Part shown: positions 1 through 6,753 of the stretch, piece by piece
How the letters are laid out: every line of letters starts with the position of its first letter
Numbering within the stretch: the first letter of the stretch is position 1
DNA from: Paulinella micropora
Lineage: Eukaryota; Cercozoa; Imbricatea; Euglyphida
Reading direction: 5' to 3'
Length of the DNA stretch: 20,550 nt
NCBI GenBank assembly: GCA_009731375.1
Contig: BJOX01000106.1
Span: 94,118-114,667, forward strand
Translations under genes and position numbers: made by a program
Notes under the pieces: generated by a model
Databases searched by the model: none
Seen by the model: the letters and a program-made list of their open reading frames with translations, nothing else
What the model was told of the DNA's origin: nothing

Positions 1-90
1 ACAAGCAACCAAGCAACCAAGCAACCCAGCAACCAAGCAACGAAGCAACCAATTATGCAACCAACCAACCAACCAACCGACCGACCGACC
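1..90. repeat. CAAC/AGCAACCA simple repeat
   Basis: Irregular array of AGCAACCA-type units that decays into CCAA and CCGA tetranucleotides. It continues directly into a GA tract. No coding potential is seen. Confidence 0.9.
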
Positions 91-132
91 AGAGGGAGAG
101 AGAGAGAGAGAAAGAGAGAGAAAAAGGGAGGT

Positions 133-172
<40 letters not shown>

Positions 173-173
173 C
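91..173. repeat. (GA)n microsatellite
   Basis: Purine-only GA dinucleotide tract with short AAA and GGG interruptions, directly following the CAAC array. Confidence 0.92.
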
Positions 174-556
174 TTACCGTTTTAACACCTCCTGAAATGC
201 CTTCTCTCCGCGCGCGGCCCCTCTCGATTCTGCAGCCCCGAAACACAAAAAAAACCCGAGTAAAACGCCTGAAAAAAAATGCAACAGCAGCAACAACAAG
301 CAAACACTTTGCACATACGTGATGTAGGAGAAATGTTGTGTGTGTTGCAGTAGCAAAGGGAGTCAAGAGAAACGGACCCGCCATACTGGACAATGGAGCG
401 GTTGGGAAATCTGGGGTCACTTGGGGTCCAAAAAAATGGCAAAAAGCAGCACAATTGGCGCTCAAATGGGTGGGCTGACCTTAAAGCCTTCCTTTTTCCA
501 GAGAGAAATTCCACAGCGCTAGTGTCGGGCCGCTGCATACAGCACGGAAACAGCCC
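174..556. other. Unassigned sequence, no gene recognised
   Basis: Mixed-composition DNA between a GA tract and an assembly gap. Short reading frames exist on both strands, but none has a recognisable motif and they overlap one another. I see no RNA gene and no clear repeat. Confidence 0.6.
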
Positions 557-772
557 NNNNNNNNNNNNNNNNNNNNNNNNNNNNNNNNNNNNNNNNNNNN
601 NNNNNNNNNNNNNNNNNNNNNNNNNNNNNNNNNNNNNNNNNNNNNNNNNNNNNNNNNNNNNNNNNNNNNNNNNNNNNNNNNNNNNNNNNNNNNNNNNNNN
701 NNNNNNNNNNNNNNNNNNNNNNNNNNNNNNNNNNNNNNNNNNNNNNNNNNNNNNNNNNNNNNNNNNNNNNNN
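557..772. other. Assembly gap (216 N)
   Basis: Run of N. Any reading frame drawn across it is meaningless. Confidence 0.99.
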
Positions 773-880
773 TGTTTATTAAAATTGAAAAGGAATGACG
801 CAAATGAACTTTATTGTGTATAAGGTCATCGGCGGGCTCAGCTACCTGGTGCTGCAAGACGCCGAGAAGAACCAGCATTT

Positions 881-1234
881 ATGAGAATGGCTACTTTACT
901 TGGGAGGACGGAAAATCGCCCAACTATGGGTGAGGCTTTTGAGCTTCTGATGAGATGGTGGGACAGGCATCCAGGGGTGTCGCAAAAGGCAGCAGCAAGG
1001 CTGTGGGAAACGCTAGGAGTTCTTCTCTGTCCTCGTGACGTGCAGTGGCCGGTTCTGCAGACTCTCATTGGCGACATTAAAAGAATTTCACAACTAGAGA
1101 TCTTTAAGAAGCTTCAGGTCTGCAGGAAACAGTGCAAGATGGGGCTTTATTGGAGAGATCGTGAACAACTCAATGCCTGCGCATCGTGTGGCAGATCAAG
1201 GACGACTGCTCTCACCTTTTATCATCGCTGGTAA
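881..1234 (+). CDS. Possible EnSpm/CACTA-like transposase fragment (zinc-binding region)
   Basis: Open frame of 117 codons from ATG 881; the frame is open back to a stop at 821-823. The C-terminal third contains CRKQC, then LYW, then CASCGRSR, preceded by an amphipathic stretch ending in IFKKLQV. From general knowledge, EnSpm/CACTA-type transposases carry a similar C-x3-C ... LYW/FW ... C-x2-CG-x-SR block. Here it ends in TFYHRW followed by TAA. The stop coincides with a good splice-donor-like CTG|GTAAAG (GT at 1231-1232), so this may be an exon, with the next acceptor possibly the pyrimidine-rich CTCTAG near 1327. No catalytic residues are present in the window. It could also be an unrelated zinc-ribbon fragment or chance. 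The family call is a pattern match by eye. Confidence 0.35.
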   Translation: MRMATLLGRTENRPTMGEAFELLMRWWDRHPGVSQKAAARLWETLGVLLCPRDVQWPVLQTLIGDIKRISQLEIFKKLQVCRKQCKMGLYWRDREQLNACASCGRSRTTALTFYHRW

Positions 1235-1381
1235 AGAACTCGCCCCCGGCTCAATTGGGGGAAAGGATATATTCCTATCCCCCCTGTTGGGCCGGGATCA
1301 CTGCTACGACTCTCTCTCCCTCTCTAGGTTTCGTGATACCGCCGATCTCGGGACAACCCCTACCATATTCTTTTTGTCTTC

Positions 1382-1399
1382 ATATTATATATATACATA

Positions 1400-1460
<61 letters not shown>
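1382..1460. repeat. (TA)n followed by (AAT)n microsatellite
   Basis: TA-rich tract, then about 17 AAT units. The poly-Ile frame across it is an artefact. Confidence 0.95.
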
Positions 1461-1584
1461 GTGCTTCTCTGTCAATGGCTGATGCATTTCTGCACATGCG
1501 CCTCCATCGTCTCACCCGTGAGGGGAGTACGAAGAATTGACGATAAGCTCTAATGACACCCCCGCAAGGGCAGTTCCAACACTT

Positions 1585-1654
1585 CCAGACGGGCCGGTAT
1601 GTTCAATGAAAATACTGGTCCAGACGGATCGGTATGTTCAATGAAAATACTGGT
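1585..1654. repeat. Tandem duplication, 35-bp unit x2
   Basis: Units at 1585-1619 and 1620-1654 share CCAGACGG, then GGTATGTTCAATGAAAATAC. They differ at a few positions. They abut the tRNA-like sequence on its 3' side (minus sense) and are probably the body or tail of a SINE. Confidence 0.85.
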
Positions 1655-1722
1655 GGCACCGACGGGAATCGAACTGGCGACAGGGCCCAGATGGTAGAAC
1701 TTGACCACTGGGCTATCACGGT
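1654..1722 (-). mobile_element. tRNA-derived SINE-like head
   Basis: Read on the minus strand, this 69-nt stretch has an A-box match (TAGCCCAGTGG) and a B-box match (AGTTCGATTCC) at tRNA spacing. It ends in a discriminator G followed by CCA. Only about four outer acceptor pairs form (ACCG with CGGT), and the D and T stems are poorly paired, so a functional tRNA is unlikely. A tRNA-derived SINE head or a decayed tRNA pseudogene fits better. Downstream in minus sense lies the 35-bp tandem repeat; upstream is an AAT array. Confidence 0.55.
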
Positions 1723-1726
1723 GTCC

Positions 1727-1807
<81 letters not shown>

Positions 1808-1826
1808 TATTATTATTATTTTTATT
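1727..1826. repeat. (AAT)n / (ATT)n microsatellite
   Basis: About 26 AAT units that switch to ATT at about 1805, giving self-complementary ends able to pair as a hairpin. The poly-Asn frame here is an artefact. Confidence 0.95.
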
Positions 1827-2479
1827 ATTCTCTTTCTCTCGCTAAGTCTGTTAGGACACCTCCTACCTTAGGACACCCCCTACCTTAGGACACCCCCTAC
1901 CTTAGGACATCCCCTACCTTAGGACACCCCCTACCTTGGGACACCCCCTACCTTAAAACACCCCCTACCTTAAAACACCCCCTACCTTAGGAAACCCCTA
2001 CCTTAGGACACCCCCTACCTTGGAACACCCCTAACATTCTCTACTCTTTTCTCACTATTTATGTATCATATGCATTCTCTCTCTCCTTCTCTCAGGAAAC
2101 CCTTGATGGAAACACCTCCTACCTTAGGACACCCCCTACCATAGAACCCCAAATTACTGCACTCTTTCCTACTGTTTCTTCTATCTATTTATATATATTA
2201 TTCTCTCTCTCTCTATCTATCTATCTAGATTTCTCGGGATACCCCCGATCTCGGGTCACCCCCTACCTAAGGAAACCCCCTACCATAGGACCCCAAGCTA
2301 CTGCCCTCTTTTCTCTTTCTCCTCTCTTTTTCTCTCTATTGAAATATATCATGCTCCCTCTATCTCTCTTTCGCTCTCTCTCTTTGTCTAGGTTTCTCGT
2401 GATACCGCCGATCTTGGGACGCCCCCTACCTTAGGATACCCCTCTCTTTGTCTAGGTTTCTCGTGATACCGCCAATCTC

Positions 2480-2502
2480 AGTACTACTACTACTACTACT
2501 AC
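2480..2502. repeat. (ACT)n microsatellite
   Basis: Seven ACT units following AGT, inside the minisatellite domain. Confidence 0.9.
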
Positions 2503-2525
2503 TTACCGAGAAAACTTGTTGTAAT

Positions 2526-2578
2526 CTATTGAATTCTCGTGTCGTAACTTGCTGTTTGTTGCTACGAGAATTCAATAG
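2526..2578. repeat. 15-bp perfect inverted repeat
   Basis: CTATTGAATTCTCGT at 2526-2540 is the exact reverse complement of 2564-2578, with a 23-nt loop between. It could form a stem-loop or be a recombination footprint. Confidence 0.9.
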
Positions 2579-2654
2579 AGCTCACGGAGGTGTGTGCGGA
2601 AGTTGCTCTTTGTTGCTACGAGAATTCAATAGAGCTCACGGAGGTGTGTGCACA
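2547..2654. repeat. 54-bp direct tandem duplication x2
   Basis: Two copies of a unit containing TTTGTTGCTACGAGAATTC and CTCACGGAGGTGTGTGC, with offset 54 (2561 against 2615). The first copy contributes the right arm of the 15-bp inverted repeat. It interrupts the CCCCCTACC array. Confidence 0.9.
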
Positions 2655-2871
2655 TATGTCTTGTTTGAACAGGATATTATCTCTGGTCACCCCCTACCTT
2701 AGGACACCCCCCTACCATAGGATCCCAAACTACTGCCCTCTTTCTCCTCTTTTTTGTTCTGCATCGATCTCTCTCTCTCTCTATCTCTCTCCCTCTCTCT
2801 AGGTTTCTCGGGATACAAAGAGAGAACGGGACACCTCCTACCATAGGATACCCCCTACCATAGGACCCACC

Positions 2872-2896
2872 CCCTACCTTAGGACCCTGTCCTAAG
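2872..2896. repeat. Inversion point of the minisatellite (10-bp arms)
   Basis: TACCTTAGGA and TCCTAAGGTA face each other across CCCTG. This is where the array flips from CCCCCTACC to GGTAGGGGG orientation on the plus strand. Confidence 0.85.
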
Positions 2897-3425
2897 GTAC
2901 TATCAGGGGGTCGGTAGGGGGTGTCCTAAGGTAGGGGGTCGGGACTCGGTAGGGGGTGGTAGGGGGTGTCCTAAGCTAGGGGGTCGGTAGGGGGTATAGT
3001 ATACAATTAAATAATTTAATATTGAAGGGGATGGTGGGGGTGGTAAGAGATCAAAAAGAAATTGTTACATTATATTGATATAATAAAAAAAAAAAAACAA
3101 GTCTGTAGTTGTGATGGTAGGGGGTCGGTAGGGGGTGTCCTAAGGTAGGGGGTCGGTAGGGGGTGGTAGGGGTCGGTAGGGGGTATAGTATACAATTAAA
3201 TAATTTAATATTGAAGGGGATAGTGGGGGTGGTGAGAGATAAAAAAGAAATTGATAAATTATATTGATATAATGTTAAAAAAAAGAAGTACGTAGTTGTA
3301 ATGGTAGGGGGTCGGTAGGGGGTGTCCTAAGGTAGGGGGTCGGGACTCGGTAGGGGGTGGTAGGGGGTCGGTAGGGGGTGGTAGGGGGTCGGTAGGGGGT
3401 GGTAGGGGGTCGGTAGGGGGTCAAA
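2897..3425. repeat. GGTAGGGGGTCGGTAGGGGG minisatellite, G-rich orientation
   Basis: The same unit as upstream, inverted. 3337-3421 holds successive runs of five G separated by TCGGTA or TGGTA spacers, which is a strong G-quadruplex motif on the plus strand. Embedded AT-rich segments form a larger 189-bp period. Confidence 0.9.
2995..3372. repeat. 189-bp higher-order repeat x2
   Basis: Two copies beginning TATAGTATACAATTAAATAA at 2995 and 3184. Each has an AT-rich body, a poly-A stretch and a G-rich GGTAGGGGG block. The copies differ by scattered substitutions and small indels. Confidence 0.88.
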
Positions 3426-3482
3426 AAAAAATGATGTATTTTTTAATAAAAACAAAAACAAACAAAAAAAATTTTTTTTCTA

Positions 3483-3550
3483 AGGTAGCGGCCTACCTTA
3501 GAGAGGACCCCCTACCGACCCCCTACCGACCCCCTACCGACCCCCTACCG
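3483..3550. repeat. CCCCCTACCGA array (orientation restored)
   Basis: After an A/T-rich spacer (3422-3480) the array returns to C-rich orientation, with four short CCCCCTACCGA units. It ends about 10 bp before recognisable gag sequence of element B. Confidence 0.9.
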
Positions 3551-3560
3551 TTTCACTGTG

Positions 3561-4818
3561 TTGAAGGCATTTATGATGTTTTGTCTGTCCTTCTTCTCCG
3601 TGTTTGTGACCACCACCGTAGTTGAGCCCGAGGGTGTAGGGGCTGGTGGGGCAGGAGCTGGTGGGGCAAGATATGCCGGAGGGGGTGCATTTGCACTACT
3701 CATTCTTGCTTTCACTTCCTCCAATTGCAACTTCCTGACGAACTCCTCACTCTCTTTCGCCTTCTCCTTCTCACTTATCAGTAGTTTTTGAACATAACTG
3801 ATATAGGCTGTCAACTCAGCAACAGACCTGACAAAGTTATATTTCTCCACATACTGATCAACCCCTGCCTTGTTGGTGGTAGGTGGTGCAGCTGTGGTCG
3901 TTTTAAGGAGAGAGTGATCCTTGGTAGGAATCCATCTCTTCCACGCCTCCTTGTGCATCAACGCAGCCACCAACAGTCTGAGCTTGGTCAGAATTCTGTC
4001 ATTTTTGTCCACCTCGTCAATCACAGGATGGGTTTCTCCTGCCTTCGTAAGGTTTCTCTCCATTTCTCTCAATGCCGCCTCCAGAGCCTTCAATTCAGTC
4101 GAAAAATATGCGAATACCCCATAAGTGTTTCTCGAACTGAAATTGGTTTTCGTTTTCTCGTTATCAACTGGGTCCTGACCCGTCGCGAGGAGTCTAGCCC
4201 TTGCTCTTGGGTATGTGTACTGGAGGTAACCCTCGCCCTGTGGGCCGTACGAACGTTCCCAAATTAGAGCTTGGGAATAGCATCAGGTATTTCAAGGTGG
4301 GTATGTGAATTCCCAAACTTGATATTTTGCACCTTCTTCCTTTCCTCCACATTGGAGACCAGTTTGCAGAGATATAGATGCTGTGCAATATCTGACAATG
4401 GGATATAGACATCCTTTTTGGTGCGACTCCCCACTCGTCTCATATCCTGAGGGATCCAGACATATGTGTCTTTCTTTGCCTCCATCACAAGATCAAAGTC
4501 GGTTTTAGGGAGGTCGTAGTGGTCGTTCACCCACTGTTGCTCCTCCTCTGAGACCTCTCCATCTTCAATCAAGTTTATCGTTTGTCGTCCTCCTCCTCCT
4601 GTAGAGGCAGGTGGTATATTGTGTACCCCAGTGCTCTCTGTGTGTTCTACTCCTCCTCCTTCTCCTTCTTCTTCTTCCTCTCTTCCTCCTCCTCCTGTTT
4701 CCTCTTCTTCGTATCCTCCGTCATTCAATCCTCCTCCTCCTTCATCTTGCATTAGTTCTTCTTGTTCTTGTGTCAGTGATTCCAGATAATCACTCACCTC
4801 ACTAGTCTCTGTGGACAT
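3561..4818 (-). pseudogene. gag: Truncated, frameshifted gag of element B
   Basis: Homologue of the full gag at 12568-15264, starting with the same MSTET...EVS amino end at ATG 4818 (A at -3). The acidic, Gly-rich N-terminus, the DTYVWIPQD block and the ERKK.QNIKFG.(T/S)HTHLE block are all present. Relative to A, about 13 bp are missing around 4266-4276; this shifts the frame and gives a stop at 4264-4266. Homology then continues in another frame (HPVIDE, AWKRWIPTKDHS, NKAGVDQYVEKYNF, the Pro/Ala hinge, TNTEKKDRQNIINAF) down to 3561. There it stops abruptly against minisatellite sequence. The C-terminal half, including the zinc finger, and all of pol are absent. Dead copy. Confidence 0.93.
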
Positions 4819-5578
4819 AGTGTCGTTAGTAAATAACAGGAGGACAGTGTCAGCTCCTATGTTATGTTTTCGTTTGTTTGAGTTCTGTTCCTCCTTCAGT
4901 CGATTGACTATTGAAGAGAGAAACTAAGAGAGAGGGTAGAGTGGGATCCTCTTTCCTCTATATAACAATGTTTGTACGTTTGTTTTTGTTAGAGAAAAGT
5001 AGTCCTTGAGATTTTCTCCGATTTCTTGTCCTCCTTACTCAAATTGCTTTCTCCTGCTTCTTTTCTATATTGTATCTCGTATGAGGCACTAGGACCTACA
5101 CACAGATAGTAATAGAGGAGCTAGAGAAGCTCTCCTTGGGAAGTCGACAGTCGGTCGGATAGGTTCTCAGACCTACTTTTGAGAACGATCAGAGATTTGC
5201 AAAAATACTCTGACGTATGTGTGAGATAATGCAGATATTAATAAATGCACAAACTAGAAGGGTAGAGTGTTGTGCTCCTGTCCCTATGCTTCTTCACTCT
5301 TCTGTCCACCTTCTTCTTGGGTCTCTGTGAGCAAGAACGACAGAGAGTCTGTATCTGATGTCTCCTTGTGAGCACACAGATATGGATTGGGCTAGATGGT
5401 ACGAGACACCTACTTGAGGCCAATCAAATTATTTGTTTTGTAAAAGAGCTATGAGGATTATGTGTTGGAGCATTTTGTTTTTTGTCTGACGTCCCCGTGT
5501 GAGACAGGTCAGCAAATTCGTTCTGGATGCCTGTGTGGCAATGCAGAAAGAAATCACCCTAGTGATGTGGACTCCAAA
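4819..5578 (-). other. 5' leader of element B
   Basis: 760 nt aligning along its whole length to the leader of element A (15265-16050), with substitutions and small indels. The sense strand contains only one AUG (5471-5473) before the gag start. Next to the LTR piece, 5559-5576 repeats A's primer-binding-site candidate (sense TGGAGTCCACATCACTAG). No protein gene is supported here. Confidence 0.85.
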
Positions 5579-5674
5579 TGTAATGCCCCCAACGATAGCT
5601 CAATAAAAAGTCGGTAATATTAATACAACCAAACACAGTCCTCAAGAATGAGAATGATGTCTCGTTGTATTAGC
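5579..5674 (-). mobile_element. Element B LTR, internal-side fragment
   Basis: 96 bp matching the low-coordinate part of A's LTR (begins TGTAATGCCCCCAACG), with diagnostic differences (CTCAATAAAAAG for CTCGTAAAAAG and a short ATTAAT-type insertion). It ends at TAGC, where A begins. With 16288-16440 it makes one B LTR split by A. Confidence 0.9.
5671..5674. repeat. Target-site duplication of A (low side)
   Basis: TAGC immediately before A's LTR terminus TGTA. It is matched by TAGC at 16288-16291. In an uninterrupted LTR the same place reads GTATTAGCTCAG. Confidence 0.88.
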
Positions 5675-5911
5675 TGTAATGCACCCAACGATAGCTCGTA
5701 AAAAGTCGGTAATACAACCAAACACAGTCCTCAAGAATGAGAATGATGTCTCGTTGTATTAGCTCAGTGAAGCCAAAAAGGAAAACGGCAACAGACCAGG
5801 AATAAAATGGCATCAGGTCCAATCCGGACAAATAATACTGAAAAACAAGCTGGTGCACCTGTCACCAGGAAAAGGTATTTTTTACCGGCTATCCGGGGGG
5901 TGATGCCTACA
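5675..5911 (-). repeat. 3' LTR of element A
   Basis: 237 bp, TGTA...TACA termini in sense. It differs from the 5' LTR at two positions (A for C near 5683 and G for A near 5887). No sense-strand AATAAA is seen inside it. Confidence 0.93.
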
Positions 5912-5914
5912 GTA

Positions 5915-5923
5915 CCCCCTCCC
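5915..5923 (-). promoter_or_regulatory. Polypurine tract
   Basis: Sense GGGAGGGGG, followed by TAC and then the LTR start TGTAGG. In LTR elements this is the plus-strand priming site, and the position just before the 3' LTR is as expected. Confidence 0.85.
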
Positions 5924-6231
5924 GATTTTATGACGGAAATAGCATTTTCGTCATACACCTTCTGATTTCTTTCTGCAAATAGTATGCGCTATGGAGTCAT
6001 GCCACACAGCGCATCGACCCACGGATAGACGCTAAAAGACGATAAATATATCCTCATACGGCACGTCAAAGCGGATTCTCTAGCCTTTCTTGTAAATTTT
6101 GAACTCCTTCCCCTCAATTTTTTTTTCTTTTTTTTTTTCGGCAGTATGTCAAGAACAAACGTACAATTAATAAAAAAATACAAGCAAATTGGTGCTGTAG
6201 TACGATTCCCCCTTTGATCTCCTTCTTCTTC

Positions 6232-6258
<27 letters not shown>

Positions 6259-6263
<5 letters not shown>

Positions 6264-6546
6264 CACAGGGAGATCGTAAGTACATTGTCTTTTTTAATGA
6301 CATACCCTTGTATAAGGCGGATATCCTATGATATAGTATTAGGGGGCCAGTCCTAATAGCTATATCCGAAGTCGAGGTGTATGTACCCGACCCTGCGATA
6401 TACCGACACAAGTAGAGATTGACCGTGCTCAGGTACGACAGTATATAATCTATCGTAAAAAATAATTTAATGAAAGTTTCAGAGAACATTTCATTTTCGA
6501 GAACATCATCCCAGGACTTGGAAAGGGTCATACCCGGGAACACCAT
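6259..6546 (-). CDS. Hypothetical 95-codon ORF in the 3' region of element A
   Basis: ATG-initiated ORF (codon 6544-6546) ending at 6259, downstream of pol in sense. It contains a mildly hydrophobic stretch (ETFIKLFFTIDYILSYL and the residues after it), but no signal peptide, furin-type site or Cys pattern that would suggest an envelope. I do not recognise it. It could be chance, as nothing in the B fragment covers this region for comparison. Confidence 0.2.
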
Positions 6547-6753
6547 CGCTCAATACACTAGCGATCCCCGTATACGGTGTAGTATCATCGTCGATCGACC
6601 TTTCGCACTCGTATGTTGCGATCGAATGCCAAGTTATATCACTGAGTCTTTTTAATATTCATATTGATAACTGATGATGCATGATCAAATCATGATACGC
6701 CGTGGGCAATCAATCAGTTTATTTGAGACGCATAAAGAAAAATAGTTTCTTTG

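Larger units (their letters stand above)
1850..2880. repeat. CCCCCTACCTTAGGACA minisatellite, C-rich orientation
   Basis: Unit of about 17 bp (roughly ACACCCCCTACCTTAGG), near-regular at 1850-2030. After that it is interspersed with pyrimidine-rich CT tracts and a recurring module of CT-tract-TAG plus GTTTCTCGTGATACCGCC. Unit variants include TTAGG, TTAAA and ATAGG endings. No gene is seen within it. Confidence 0.9.
5912..6753 (-). other. 3' untranslated region of element A
   Basis: 842 nt between the pol stop and the 3' LTR. It holds a TTC/ATT microsatellite at about 6220-6265, a T-rich tract at 6119-6138, a sense AATAAA at 6718-6723 about 30 nt after the pol stop, and one 95-codon ORF listed separately. 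No envelope gene is recognisable. Confidence 0.8.

Noticed and set aside
797-871. Short frame NFIVYKVIGGLSYLVLQDAEKN resembling a retroelement GPY-type module
   Set aside because: Only about 24 codons, bounded by a gap-side stop and a TGA, with just loose similarity to the pattern. Too short to support a call.
1654-1725. A functional tRNA gene
   Set aside because: The D and T stems do not pair adequately and no clear anticodon arm can be drawn, so a SINE head or pseudogene fits better.
1850-3560. CRISPR-like array
   Set aside because: Units are contiguous short minisatellite repeats without unique spacers of constant length, and the context is eukaryotic.
5912-6753. Envelope gene making element A a retrovirus-like errantivirus
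   Set aside because: The only ORF there is 95 codons, without a signal peptide, cleavage site or membrane anchor, so no envelope can be supported.
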